DNA of 64,000 bases from an uncultured Bacillota bacterium (GCA_900317975.1 ONIZ01000001.1:261479-325478); one strand, 5' to 3'. Counted from the stretch's first letter, positions 18,020 to 25,758 are shown. A program made the numbers and translations. Notes: generated by a model from the sequence alone, not told the origin.

Positions 18020-18586
18020 ATGAGTTGGTATGATCTTTGTAAGAAATATAAAGTATTAGATTGGATAGATGACAATATTCTTTGGTATGCTTGGGAAAAA
18101 CCAAAGTCAGCCTTTAAGACAATAAGATATTGGTTCTATTGCAACTGGAATAAAGAGCATTATAGATTAATTAAGCAGGCATTCACATCTTATCCCTGGG
18201 ACTATTATTTTATGTATGAACTTATGGAATGCCAGATTGATAAACAAATACGATGGTTTAATAAGCATAAGTTAGTAGAAAATGCAGATACTGATATCTT
18301 AAGACCACTTAAATGGGCAAAGCATTGTATACATAATATGATGAATGATGTTGATCTATATACATATGATTTTGAAAGTCATACCAAGACATATGTTGGT
18401 CCAAGAATCAACTATAAGAATTTTGAAATATACTATAAAGACTGTAAGGGAGATTTTCGTGGTGGGGCTTCAATAAAAGAAGTAAAAGAATTCTATGAAA
18501 AATTTCCTGAAGAATATTATATACTTAAATGCAGAAAAGTATTATTTGATATATTGAAACAATACTCTTATAGATGGTGGGACTAG
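18020..18586 (+). CDS. Hypothetical Trp/Tyr-rich protein, 188 aa
   Basis: I do not recognise a family by name. It is rich in Trp and Tyr (IRYWFYCNWNKEHYRLIKQAF, YPWDYYFMYELME) and has a conserved-looking ILRPLKWAKHCIHNM segment. Similar proteins occur, as far as I recall, in large T4-like phages without an assigned function. There is no membrane segment or signal peptide. It ends in TAG, one of the cases that show TAG is a stop in this genome. Confidence 0.75.
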   Translation: MSWYDLCKKYKVLDWIDDNILWYAWEKPKSAFKTIRYWFYCNWNKEHYRLIKQAFTSYPWDYYFMYELMECQIDKQIRWFNKHKLVENADTDILRPLKWAKHCIHNMMNDVDLYTYDFESHTKTYVGPRINYKNFEIYYKDCKGDFRGGASIKEVKEFYEKFPEEYYILKCRKVLFDILKQYSYRWWD

Positions 18587-18618
18587 AATAGACAATAATT
18601 TTAATATATATAATAATT

Positions 18619-19200
18619 ATGAAGATAAATACTACATGGGCACAAGAAAATTGGAATGATGCATTAAAGAAAGTATGGAGTCTAGCTACGGATTTTGAAG
18701 AGATTCTTACATTTGGACTTGAAAATGGATTCATTACTTCATTAGATATTATTCATGCATCTGATATCTATAAAGATCCAAATAAAGAATATGATCAATC
18801 TGAAATTGAAGAAATGATAGATAATTCTCATTTGGATGATGTTATAGATGTTCTAACACAAAAATATTCTGTAGATGAAATAGTAGATTCATTACCTATT
18901 GACAATATTCTTGATAATATAGATGATGGTGATTTGTTAGATGCATTAGATGGAACATGGACTCTTGAAGACCATGACGATAATGTCAGATCAGAATATT
19001 ATGAGGATGTAATGAAAGAATGTGTTGAAGAACTGGAAAAAGATAATGAAGAATATTTAAAAGATATTCAGAATTGGAATGCAGATGATCTTTATACATT
19101 CATTTGTGATATTGTTGGGTGTGGTTATTATGACACTTCTGTTTTTGATAAGCTTAAAGATAAATTAAAAAATAATAGTTATATAGATTATGATAAGTAA
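18619..19200 (+). CDS. Hypothetical acidic protein, 193 aa
   Basis: Strongly acidic and helical, with internal near-repeats (DVIDVLTQKYSVDEIVDSLP, NILDNIDDGDLLDALDG). No known domain is seen. An acidic protein of this kind could mimic DNA, but nothing further supports that. It overlaps the next gene by 11 nt, so translation is probably coupled. Confidence 0.75.
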   Translation: MKINTTWAQENWNDALKKVWSLATDFEEILTFGLENGFITSLDIIHASDIYKDPNKEYDQSEIEEMIDNSHLDDVIDVLTQKYSVDEIVDSLPIDNILDNIDDGDLLDALDGTWTLEDHDDNVRSEYYEDVMKECVEELEKDNEEYLKDIQNWNADDLYTFICDIVGCGYYDTSVFDKLKDKLKNNSYIDYDK

Positions 19201-19531
19201 AGAAGCATTAAGAATGTTTACAAAAAGAATTGCAGAAAATACCAATCTTATATCATTTTGTAATAAGGTCATTTCATATAATGATATATTGAATAATGAA
19301 GAAGCAAGAAATATGTTTTTTGTTTCTTTGATAAGTGCTGATACATTAATAGATGTTCATTCATGCAATGAGACAATTGAAACTGCGGAATTCATTTTAG
19401 ATCATATTGATTTAATGGTTCTTGACGATACAACAAAAAAGAAAGTAATTAAATATATGGAAGATGCTCTTGATATTGCCCATAAAGACAAAACACAATT
19501 TGAATATGATCATCTTAAAGACTATAGATAA
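19190..19531 (+). CDS. Hypothetical protein, 113 aa
   Basis: Helical, neutral to slightly acidic, no recognised domain. It starts within the end of the preceding gene (11-nt overlap) and ends 2 nt before the HAD gene, which places all three in one operon. Confidence 0.75.
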   Translation: MISKEALRMFTKRIAENTNLISFCNKVISYNDILNNEEARNMFFVSLISADTLIDVHSCNETIETAEFILDHIDLMVLDDTTKKKVIKYMEDALDIAHKDKTQFEYDHLKDYR

Positions 19532-19533
19532 TT

Positions 19534-20136
19534 ATGAAGATAATATTTTTAGATTTTGATGGAGTAATAACAACATATCATAGCGGTTGGCGCATTAGTA
19601 TTGAAAAACTATTGTTGATTGATAAAATAGTTCAAAATACTGATGCAAAAATTGTGGTCACTTCATCTTGGAAACTTGGTTTTAGAACTGTAGAAGAATT
19701 CAAAAACGATTTAGATAATAAAAGATGTGCAAGAAATGTAAAGGGAGAAACACCATTTGAAAAGTTTGTTGAACAGATATATGATATGACTGACAATAGT
19801 GGTCCATGGAGAGGAGATGAAATACAAAGATATCTGTATCTTCACAAGGATGATATTGAAAGTTATGTTATATTAGATGATGACAATGATATGCTGGATG
19901 AACAACTATTTAATTTTGTACAGACAGATTCATATGATGGAATTGGACAACGTGAAGCAGATCTATGTATTAGTGTACTGAATAATGAAAGAATTCCAAA
20001 TCCAATTCGATTGAATAATGAACTAATGTTTAGATGGAGAATAAACAACTATGATAAAAATACAATAATAGAAATGAAAGAAAAGAATAATATAGAGAAA
20101 ATGTTAAAAGAATATTATAATAAACACTTATATTGA
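19534..20136 (+). CDS. HAD-superfamily phosphatase domain protein, 200 aa
   Basis: FLDFDGVI (Asp7, Asp9) is HAD motif I, VVTSSWK (about 43-48) motif II and YVILDDDNDM (about 112-120) motif IV. The layout matches the HAD domain found in 'Swiss army knife' RNA repair proteins (PF18143) and related phage proteins. A 3' or 5' phosphatase acting on nucleic-acid ends is a reasonable family-based guess; the substrate is unknown. It is the last gene before the accessory region. Confidence 0.8.
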   Translation: MKIIFLDFDGVITTYHSGWRISIEKLLLIDKIVQNTDAKIVVTSSWKLGFRTVEEFKNDLDNKRCARNVKGETPFEKFVEQIYDMTDNSGPWRGDEIQRYLYLHKDDIESYVILDDDNDMLDEQLFNFVQTDSYDGIGQREADLCISVLNNERIPNPIRLNNELMFRWRINNYDKNTIIEMKEKNNIEKMLKEYYNKHLY

Positions 20137-20169
20137 ATTATTTCTGGGATTTACTATATTATATATGTA
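20132..20169 (+). promoter_or_regulatory. Two-box promoter ATTGAAT-N15-CTATATTAT-ATATGTA
   Basis: ATTGAAT (20132-20138) overlaps the end of the HAD gene. CTATATTAT (20154-20162) follows after 15 nt, then ATATGTA. The start of the first accessory gene is 100 nt downstream, leaving a leader with two hairpins. Confidence 0.6.
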
Positions 20170-20172
20170 TAT

Positions 20173-20240
20173 ATTATATATGTATGGAGGGATACATAAA
20201 AACTCCATTATATATGTATGGAGGAATACATAAAAACTCC
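20173..20240 (+). repeat. Two tandem 34-bp repeats, each a small hairpin
   Basis: Copies at 20173-20206 and 20207-20240 differ at one base. Within each copy ATGGAG pairs with the CTCCAT formed at its right end and the start of the next unit, around a loop containing GATACATAAAAA or AATACATAAAAA. They lie in the leader between the two-box promoter and the first accessory gene, so they could act as RNA elements (attenuator, protein-binding site or RNA stabiliser). Confidence 0.8.
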
Positions 20241-20269
20241 ATTATAATTGTAATTAAAAGTAATTATTT

Positions 20270-20677
20270 ATGATGAGTAATGAATTTATAAAGAAGCTTG
20301 CTGAATTAAGAGCTAAAGATATCTTTACAGCTGAATATTACAAGCATGTAACGGATTCTTGGTATTTTGATGAAAAGTTTCTATTTGAAGATGCACAAGT
20401 TGGGCCAGAAGGAAGAAAGCCAACCAAGAAAGAAGCAGATATCTATATGGGATATTTATTAGATTTGTTTGAAGAATATAAAGATAAATGGTATGGGGAT
20501 GCTTTAGCTCAGGATTATTATGCAAAATGCATTGGATTTTTTCACCAGATTTTTGATACTATAGAAATTGGTAATAAAATATATTCACAATTTAATATTG
20601 ATGATGATACTATTCATAAATTAAAAGATCTTGCCAATATCTTTGTTTATAAACATAATGAATTCTGTAAAAAATAA
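20270..20677 (+). CDS. Hypothetical protein, 135 aa
   Basis: I do not recognise it. Helical, with an EGRKPTKKEADIYMGYLLDLFEEYKDKWYG segment and no membrane segment. It is the first gene of the accessory operon, after a long leader with tandem hairpins. An ATG one codon further in is an alternative start. Confidence 0.75.
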   Translation: MMSNEFIKKLAELRAKDIFTAEYYKHVTDSWYFDEKFLFEDAQVGPEGRKPTKKEADIYMGYLLDLFEEYKDKWYGDALAQDYYAKCIGFFHQIFDTIEIGNKIYSQFNIDDDTIHKLKDLANIFVYKHNEFCKK

Positions 20678-20682
20678 ATTAT

Positions 20683-20937
20683 ATGAGAAGATATATTGAT
20701 GAATTTTTAGAACCAGCCGAAAGGCAATGGTTGGTTCCAAATTTTGAAGGAATTAAGAATAAAGTTCATAATTATTTTGATAATGGACTTAAGCCTGAAG
20801 AAATTGTAAAGCAACTTCAAGATGATCTATATATTTTTACGGATGATGAAGAATATAATTGGGAATTAGAAGTAGTAAACAATATTCTTGAAGGAAAACC
20901 AATTAAAAATAGATTTACTGGAGTAATATTTGAATAA
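20683..20937 (+). CDS. Hypothetical protein, 84 aa
   Basis: A short protein starting MRRYIDEFLEPAERQWLVPNFEGIKNKV, with amphipathic helices and an acidic stretch (FTDDEEYNWELEVV). No family recognised. It lies 5 nt after the preceding gene, with the start context AAATTATG that is common in this region. Confidence 0.7.
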   Translation: MRRYIDEFLEPAERQWLVPNFEGIKNKVHNYFDNGLKPEEIVKQLQDDLYIFTDDEEYNWELEVVNNILEGKPIKNRFTGVIFE

Positions 20938-20940
20938 ATT

Positions 20941-21213
20941 ATGAATGATAACAGAAAATATTATGGACAAGAATGTCAAGATGATGAACTGAATAAGAAG
21001 TTCAGAAATCTTCATCATGCTTTAGTGGATCTAGTCATCAGTTTCTGTAAAGAGAATAATATTGATATTGATGAAGCTTCACTAAGTATTGATGGCATTT
21101 CTGCATCCATTCCGTATGGCCAATGGGAGGCTTGTACAGATTCTTCATTGATATTTAATAAGGAGATTACCCATATAGGAGAAGAACAAGAACCATTTAT
21201 GTATAGTATATAA
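20941..21213 (+). CDS. Hypothetical Bacteroidales-phage protein, 90 aa
   Basis: The pattern 'LHHALVDLVISFCKENNIDIDEASLSIDGI...GQWEACTDSSL' is one I recall from small proteins of gut Bacteroidales phages and prophages; no function is known to me. It lies 3 nt after the preceding gene. Confidence 0.75.
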   Translation: MNDNRKYYGQECQDDELNKKFRNLHHALVDLVISFCKENNIDIDEASLSIDGISASIPYGQWEACTDSSLIFNKEITHIGEEQEPFMYSI

Positions 21214-21217
21214 AGTT

Positions 21218-21544
21218 ATGAAGCAGTACATTGATAAAGACATAATAAAAGCAGAGTTAGAGAGAAAGAAAATTCCTTTCAAAAGAGATATTGTTGAATA
21301 TGGTAACTATCCGACATATCTTTGTGCTTTAATGGATTTCGAAGATTTCATTGACAGCCTTGAAGTGAAAGAGGTAACTACCGAGAAAACCGATTGGTCT
21401 CCAAGCAAAAAACAAATGGAATCTTTAAAAGATATGTTGAAGTGGAACATTGGAGATTTTAATTATCAAAAATGGATGGAAGTTAATTCACTTTATAATG
21501 ATTTGACAAAAATGTTAGGTTATGAAACTGATAGACAAAAATAA
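21218..21544 (+). CDS. 'YIDKD...LEVKEV' family protein 1, 108 aa
   Basis: Begins MKQYIDKDIIKAELERKK and has the family's second block (FEDFIDSLEVKEV) near residues 44-56, followed by WSPSKKQMESLKDMLKW. The two short blocks with variable filler define a small-protein family frequent in Bacteroidales phages, of unknown function. It overlaps the next member by 23 nt. Confidence 0.8.
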   Translation: MKQYIDKDIIKAELERKKIPFKRDIVEYGNYPTYLCALMDFEDFIDSLEVKEVTTEKTDWSPSKKQMESLKDMLKWNIGDFNYQKWMEVNSLYNDLTKMLGYETDRQK

Positions 21545-21737
21545 GTTATTAGAAGAACTCAAAAAACTAAAACAAAATCTTTCTGCATCTCCTATAGTAG
21601 TAATAGAAGATGTTGAATCTTTAGTAGAAAATCTTGAAGTGAAAGAGGTGGATTTGGATGATAAAGGCGAATGGAAAAATACTGGAGGTTTTGGTAGCAC
21701 ATGGGACCCTGATAGTCCTGATTATTACCCAGATTAA
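21522..21737 (+). CDS. 'YIDKD...LEVKEV' family protein 2, short, 71 aa
   Basis: Begins MKLIDKNKLLEELKKLKQN and contains SLVENLEVKEVDLDDKGEW, so it is a reduced member of the family at 21218. The C-terminus (STWDPDSPDYYPD) is short and acidic. The start overlaps the previous gene by 23 nt; this is the only start that keeps the family N-terminus. Confidence 0.7.
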   Translation: MKLIDKNKLLEELKKLKQNLSASPIVVIEDVESLVENLEVKEVDLDDKGEWKNTGGFGSTWDPDSPDYYPD

Positions 21738-21750
21738 AAGCACAGAAGTT

Positions 21751-21948
21751 ATGAATGATTTTTGCCCAGATGATGCAATATGTCTTGAAGAACCTACTTG
21801 TATGATATGTGGTAAGGAGTGTAAGACAACAGAATATGTGTGGACTGGTGATAGCAATTCTTATAAAGGATGGGAACTTTGGTGTTATTGTAAAGATTGT
21901 GATATAGAAACATTTCATAAATTAGTTAAAGCACAAAAAGAAGAATAG
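21751..21948 (+). CDS. Zinc-ribbon-like small protein, 65 aa
   Basis: The frame is open back to 21658, but the ATG at 21751 (context AGAAGTTATG, as in many genes here) lies after the previous stop and gives MNDFCPDDAICLEEP. CMICGKEC and CYCKDC form two CxxC-type pairs that could bind one zinc. Function unknown. Confidence 0.75.
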   Translation: MNDFCPDDAICLEEPTCMICGKECKTTEYVWTGDSNSYKGWELWCYCKDCDIETFHKLVKAQKEE

Positions 21949-21951
21949 GAT

Positions 21952-22179
21952 ATGGTAAAGATTAAAGGATATGTAGCAAGGGATAAGGATGATTCTCTTT
22001 GGTTCCACTACACTAAGCCACACAGAGAGAATGATATTGAAAAGACTTGGTGGGGAAGTAATGACAAGTCTTTTGAAATATATGATTTTGATTTCCCTGA
22101 ATACGCAGATTTGACTTGGGAAGAAAGTGAACCTGTTGAAGTTGAACTTACATTGAAAAGATTAAATATTGGAGAATAA
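21952..22179 (+). CDS. Hypothetical protein, 75 aa
   Basis: Begins MVKIKGYVARDKDDSLWFHYTKPHREND and ends with EPVEVELTLKR. The 'KGYxARDKDxSLxxxxxKPxR...FPxLTWxxxEPxxVEL' pattern is known to me from Bacteroidales phage and prophage ORFs of unknown function. It lies 3 nt after the zinc-ribbon gene. Confidence 0.75.
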   Translation: MVKIKGYVARDKDDSLWFHYTKPHRENDIEKTWWGSNDKSFEIYDFDFPEYADLTWEESEPVEVELTLKRLNIGE

Positions 22180-22184
22180 CGGTT

Positions 22185-22424
22185 ATGAAAAAACTATTAT
22201 TACTGTTACTTACTGCTATGATGATGACTGGGTGCTTTAAACGTAATGTTCCAGAAACAGTCAATAGATATGAGGTGTTGTTACGGACTGGAGATACCAT
22301 ATATGTAGAGTCTTATGAATATATAGTCAAATCAAATAAGATTTATAGATTTATAAGACGAAACTATTCAGTCATTGCGGATATAAATGACCCGGTTTAT
22401 GTTAAACGATTAAAAAATAAATAG
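22185..22424 (+). CDS. Small lipoprotein, 79 aa
   Basis: A hydrophobic signal (MKKLLLLLLTAMMM) is followed by TGC, a lipobox with Cys17 as the likely lipidated residue. The mature part is about 60 residues with a beta-like segment (YEVLLRTGDTIYVESYEYIV). A phage lipoprotein could act in superinfection exclusion or lysis; this is inference from location only. It is followed 3 nt later by a membrane protein. Confidence 0.75.
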   Translation: MKKLLLLLLTAMMMTGCFKRNVPETVNRYEVLLRTGDTIYVESYEYIVKSNKIYRFIRRNYSVIADINDPVYVKRLKNK

Positions 22425-22427
22425 AAT

Positions 22428-22649
22428 ATGGTAGCATTAGCAATTCTTGGTATTTACTTTATTGGTGTGGTTCTTGCATTGATAGTCATTGCTCTTATTA
22501 ATGGAAGATGTAGGGACAATATAAGTCCAGTAAATTGTACTATGTCTTGGTTTCTTTTATTGTTTTTCGGTATATTTTATTTTGTAGTATATCCTCTTGA
22601 TCGGTTTTATAAATGGTTATATAAGATTTTTGAAAAGAAAAAGAAATAG
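22428..22649 (+). CDS. Small membrane protein, 73 aa
   Basis: Two hydrophobic segments (VALAILGIYFIGVVLALIVIALI and SWFLLLFFGIFYFVVYPL, each split by few polar residues) and a basic C-terminus (KIFEKKKK). Family unknown. It lies next to the lipoprotein at 22185, and the two may function together at the envelope. Confidence 0.7.
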   Translation: MVALAILGIYFIGVVLALIVIALINGRCRDNISPVNCTMSWFLLLFFGIFYFVVYPLDRFYKWLYKIFEKKKK

Positions 22650-22653
22650 AGTT

Positions 22654-22734
22654 ATGGATAACCTTATGGTTTGTATGTATATTATACTTGGTATAACATA
22701 CCTTTTTAGATTATGGTGGGATTCAAATATATGA
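22654..22734 (+). CDS. Micro-ORF, membrane peptide, 26 aa
   Basis: MDNLMVCMYIILGITYLFRL followed by WWDSNI: one hydrophobic helix. It has the region's usual start context (GAGTTATG) and fits exactly between two genes, which is the main support for its being real. Confidence 0.4.
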   Translation: MDNLMVCMYIILGITYLFRLWWDSNI

Positions 22735-22742
22735 AATAGATT

Positions 22743-23012
22743 ATGGATGAGAATTATAATAAATATGTTGAACATTTGAAAAAGATGTTTGATGACTATA
22801 AAAAACCGTTTAGAAAAATAGAGTATTATCCAATTTACTTTCATTATGAAGATGATGGTGTTTGGTTTAGATTTGACAATGAATTAATTTATCATCATGA
22901 AAATAATATGACACTAAAAGACCTTGAAAATAAACTTATGAAGGATTTTCCGTTTATCGAAAGTGTTCAATTTTATGATGAAATAGGTTATCAAGCAGGA
23001 ATTATAATATAA
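22743..23012 (+). CDS. Hypothetical protein, 89 aa
   Basis: Begins MDENYNKYVEHLKKMFDDY; contains HYEDDGVWFRFDNELIYHHENN and a C-terminal FPFIESVQFYDEIGYQ. It looks like a small alpha-beta domain; no family recognised. Confidence 0.7.
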   Translation: MDENYNKYVEHLKKMFDDYKKPFRKIEYYPIYFHYEDDGVWFRFDNELIYHHENNMTLKDLENKLMKDFPFIESVQFYDEIGYQAGIII

Positions 23013-23037
23013 AAAATATTAATAAACTTTTGTAATT

Positions 23038-23232
23038 ATGAAGATATTAGAAAGAAAAGAACCGTCAGTTGTTGGAATTTGTCCACACTGTGGAAGTAAG
23101 TTGGAACTTGAAAGGGGTGATATATGGTGGCATAAAGATATAGATGGTGGTAATTCACCTTGTGTTACTTGTGCTGCTTGTGGTAAAGGATTTGATGTAG
23201 ACGGTTGGAAACATATTAATAAACTTTTGTAA
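23038..23232 (+). CDS. Zinc-ribbon protein, 64 aa
   Basis: GICPHCGSKLEL and CVTCAACGKGFDVDGW provide two CxxC knuckles of a zinc ribbon. The final codons and the following bases (TTAATAAACTTTTGTAATTATGAAG) repeat the sequence just before this gene's own start, so the gene is flanked by a short direct repeat, a sign of local duplication or insertion. Confidence 0.75.
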   Translation: MKILERKEPSVVGICPHCGSKLELERGDIWWHKDIDGGNSPCVTCAACGKGFDVDGWKHINKLL

Positions 23233-23234
23233 TT

Positions 23235-23510
23235 ATGAAGAAGTATATTGATAAAGATGCTTTAGTGATAGAGATAGAGAGAAGAATAAAAGAGCATCAT
23301 AGTGGTTATTTGGTGTGTTTGAAAGACATTCTCTCTTTCCTTGACACCCTTGAAGTGAAAGAGATAGACTTGGAAAATAGCATGGTCTGTAAAGTAGATT
23401 GGTATGATGGATTCCTTCTTGATTATACACAAAAACAACAGGATGAGTTATTAGAGAAAATAGGTGCTGATGTGGGTGATAAAATTAGAGTAATCTTAAT
23501 AAAGGAATAA
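23235..23510 (+). CDS. 'YIDKD...LEVKEV' family protein 3, 91 aa
   Basis: Begins MKKYIDKDALVIEIERRIKE and has DILSFLDTLEVKEIDLEN, then a short C-terminal part with KIGADVGDKIRVILI, which recurs in the member at 26177 (EDGDKVKVII). It lies 2 nt after the zinc-ribbon gene. Confidence 0.8.
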   Translation: MKKYIDKDALVIEIERRIKEHHSGYLVCLKDILSFLDTLEVKEIDLENSMVCKVDWYDGFLLDYTQKQQDELLEKIGADVGDKIRVILIKE

Positions 23511-23511
23511 T

Positions 23512-23913
23512 ATGGAACAGTACATATTAAAATCCGCTTTAAAAGCAGAGTTAGAGAAGTTGATGCATGAAGCAAATCAAGAGGCTGATATTGCATCTAC
23601 AGGTGAGTGTTTTAATGAAAAAGTAGCCGATGCCAAATATCAGCTATGTAAGCAAATAAGAGACTCTATTGATTCCTTAAAAGAAACAATTATTGATTCC
23701 TTTGAAGTGAAAGAAATAGATATACCAATCAATGATAGTAGAAAAGCCAATCATGCCAAATTCATAAAAGAGTTGAAACAAAAGATAGATTATTATGAAA
23801 GAGAACTATCAAAATCAGGTGACTCTGCAAAATGTGATGATGTTGATTGGGTAATACTGGCAAGTGATATGTTTGATATGTTGCAGAAATGTTTGAAGAA
23901 TTATAAAGGATAA
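23512..23913 (+). CDS. 'YIDKD...LEVKEV' family protein 4, 133 aa
   Basis: A diverged N-block (MEQYILKSALKAELEKLMHE) and C-block (DSFEVKEIDIP), followed by a coiled coil (KFIKELKQKIDYYERELSK). The N-terminal block is the part shared with other members. Function unknown. Confidence 0.75.
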   Translation: MEQYILKSALKAELEKLMHEANQEADIASTGECFNEKVADAKYQLCKQIRDSIDSLKETIIDSFEVKEIDIPINDSRKANHAKFIKELKQKIDYYERELSKSGDSAKCDDVDWVILASDMFDMLQKCLKNYKG

Positions 23914-23917
23914 AGTT

Positions 23918-24013
23918 ATGGCACAAGAAGATATGACACAGGAAGATAGAGAATTACATGTATTTTTGTCTTATGACACCAAAAAAATGGTGTGGGACAA
24001 ATTTATTGAATAA
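23918..24013 (+). pseudogene. Truncated copy of the 'KPYLRSMSSM' family, 31 codons
   Basis: Codes for MAQEDMTQEDRELHVFLSYD and 11 more residues. MTQEDREL matches the start of the two full genes at 24042 and 24601 (MTQKEKQLLLKDL, MTQEDKELLLKDL), but the rest is missing, as if internally deleted. It could still be a translated micro-ORF. Confidence 0.5.
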
Positions 24014-24041
24014 AGTGTGGACAAATAAATGAAATAGAATT

Positions 24042-24440
24042 ATGACACAAAAAGAAAAACAATTATTACTCAAAGATCTTTGTGCAAGATTGCCTTATAG
24101 AGTAATAGTTCAAGTCAAAGACTGGACAACCTTGGATACAGAACTTAAAACTGGACATATACGACTATTACAAGATGGTGTGATAGAACTCAAGCCTTAT
24201 CTCCGGTCAATGTCAAGTATGACTAAGGAAGAAGACAATGAATGGAATGGGCTTAATATTGACCCATTGTTAGAAGCCGTAAAGGAACGACATACAAGAA
24301 TTGAAGATTTAATGTTAAGAGCGAAATCTCAATATAAGCCCATTGATTGGCTCAATGCTCATCATTTTGACTATAGGGGATTAATTGAGAAAGGTCTTGC
24401 TATTGCTGTTACAGAAGAAAATAATCCTTATAATGAATAA
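24042..24440 (+). CDS. 'LPYxV...KPYLRSMSSMT' family protein 1, 132 aa
   Basis: LLLKDLCARLPYRVIVQVKDW at the start, IELKPYLRSMSSMTKEE in the middle and DWLNAHHFDYRGLIEKGLAIAV at the end. These three blocks define a family I know from Bacteroidales phages, prophages and conjugative elements, of unknown function. The variable centre differs from the second copy. Confidence 0.85.
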   Translation: MTQKEKQLLLKDLCARLPYRVIVQVKDWTTLDTELKTGHIRLLQDGVIELKPYLRSMSSMTKEEDNEWNGLNIDPLLEAVKERHTRIEDLMLRAKSQYKPIDWLNAHHFDYRGLIEKGLAIAVTEENNPYNE

Positions 24441-24467
24441 AGAACAAAACTTAAAAAATAATATATA

Positions 24468-24581
24468 ATGAAAATAGTTAGGACATTTTATGATTGGCAA
24501 CGTGAATTGGAATTTAAAAACCCAAAACGAATCAACATATTAAAATTATTTAAAAATATAATTATTGAAATATTCACTTGA
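24468..24581 (+). CDS. Micro-ORF, 37 aa
   Basis: MKIVRTFYDWQRELEFKNPK plus 17 basic, hydrophobic residues ending KNIIIEIFT. It fills the gap between the two 'KPYLRSMSSM' genes and has an AT-rich leader; nothing else supports it. Confidence 0.35.
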   Translation: MKIVRTFYDWQRELEFKNPKRINILKLFKNIIIEIFT

Positions 24582-24600
24582 AAATTTAATTTGAAATGTT

Positions 24601-25011
24601 ATGACACAAGAAGATAAAGAACTATTATTGAAAGACCTTTCAGCAAGGTTGCCGTATGGAGTTCATTGTTGTGTTTTTAATTTTAATAAAACAATAAAGG
24701 AAGACAATGATATTATATATGGTATTGTTAGTGATAACATTTTATCATTAAAAGCTGATACAAATGAATGCTATATGTACCATCAGATTAAACCATATCT
24801 CCGGTCAATGTCAAGTATGACTGAGGAAGAAGAGGAAGAATATCATAAAACAATGGTGTGGAGTGGTGATATACTTAATGAAAAGATTGGTATATGGGTA
24901 CCAACTATTAATTCTAGTGACTATCTCATTGCACATCATTTTGACTATAGGGGACTAATTCCTAAAGGATTAGCTCTTGAAGCTCCAGAAGGAATGTACA
25001 TTATAACATAA
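24601..25011 (+). CDS. 'LPYxV...KPYLRSMSSMT' family protein 2, 136 aa
   Basis: Second full copy: MTQEDKELLLKDLSARLPYG, IKPYLRSMSSMTEEEEEEYH and SDYLIAHHFDYRGLIPKGLA, with the fuller family C-terminus LEAPEGMY. The first and last blocks closely match the copy at 24042, the centre does not, a pattern of conserved ends and a variable middle. A terminator overlaps its stop. Confidence 0.85.
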   Translation: MTQEDKELLLKDLSARLPYGVHCCVFNFNKTIKEDNDIIYGIVSDNILSLKADTNECYMYHQIKPYLRSMSSMTEEEEEEYHKTMVWSGDILNEKIGIWVPTINSSDYLIAHHFDYRGLIPKGLALEAPEGMYIIT

Positions 25012-25040
25012 AAGACTTGCATTAATTTGTGAGTCTTTTA
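25010..25040 (+). terminator. Terminator inside the accessory region
   Basis: AAAAGACT (25010-25017) pairs with AGTCTTTT (25032-25039), with T-rich sequence after it. It overlaps the stop of the preceding gene and ends where the next two-box promoter begins. Confidence 0.7.
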
Positions 25041-25077
25041 TTGAATTTTTATCAAATGATACTATATTATAATTGTA
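25040..25077 (+). promoter_or_regulatory. Two-box promoter ATTGAAT-N15-CTATATTAT-AATTGTA
   Basis: ATTGAAT (25040-25046), 15-nt spacer, CTATATTAT (25062-25070), AATTGTA, then ATG 18 nt later. The terminator directly upstream marks this as the start of a new transcription unit. Confidence 0.65.
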
Positions 25078-25095
25078 AACAAATAAACAATAATT

Positions 25096-25290
25096 ATGAA
25101 ATTAAATTGTAAAGTTGAAAATTTTTATAACAAGCATCGTTCAAATATTATTTTGGCATCTCATACTCAAACTAGTCTTGAAAGCATATTAAGAGATTTA
25201 TTTCAAGAGATGTATGAGCTTGGACATGCTGATGGACATGCAGATGGCTGGGCAGAATCCTGGTCAGTAATGAATGGACTTGAAAAATAA
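25096..25290 (+). CDS. Hypothetical protein, 64 aa
   Basis: A short protein with SLESILRDLFQEMYELGHADGHADGWAESW. The G-H-A-D-G-H-A-D-G segment is a small internal repeat that could bind metal. No family recognised. First gene after the promoter at 25040. Confidence 0.65.
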   Translation: MKLNCKVENFYNKHRSNIILASHTQTSLESILRDLFQEMYELGHADGHADGWAESWSVMNGLEK

Positions 25291-25323
25291 AATGGAAATC
25301 TTTAATTAAAATATAATAAAATT

Positions 25324-25758
25324 ATGGAAAATTTAACATTTGTTGAAAAAATTGGAAATCTAATATCTGAAATAGATAAGTATATCAGATCAAATGAAGA
25401 TTGGGTATTTTATTTCTTGAATCCATTAGCCGGAACAGATGGTGCTAATAAACCATTGTTTGACTGTATGAAAGAGCATCCAGAAGATTGGGAAGAATAT
25501 ATAGATTTTTTCATTATTGATGTCAATACAACTAATGTAAGAATTAGTATTAATATTGATGATAATTCGGATTTTGGAATTGAACTTAAACGTTATATTT
25601 TCCTTCCTCATTTTGAAGAATCTGTTTTAAGAAACAAAAAAATATATGGGGGCCATTATGATGAGATAAAAATAAAAAATCTTGAAGATGACATAAATGA
25701 ACTAAAGAGTATTTTAGGAAAGAAAAAAGCTGAACTTGCAAAGCTAAAAAGAAAATAA
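25324..25758 (+). CDS. Hypothetical protein with C-terminal coiled coil, 144 aa
   Basis: An N-terminal domain with a VFYFLNPLAGTDGANKPLF segment and a C-terminal coiled coil (IKNLEDDINELKSILGKKKA). No family recognised. Confidence 0.7.
   Translation: MENLTFVEKIGNLISEIDKYIRSNEDWVFYFLNPLAGTDGANKPLFDCMKEHPEDWEEYIDFFIIDVNTTNVRISINIDDNSDFGIELKRYIFLPHFEESVLRNKKIYGGHYDEIKIKNLEDDINELKSILGKKKAELAKLKRK

Noticed and set aside
21658-21750. Upstream extension of the zinc-ribbon gene at 21751
   Set aside because: The extra 31 residues overlap the preceding gene and look like out-of-frame translation; the ATG at 21751 has the local start context.
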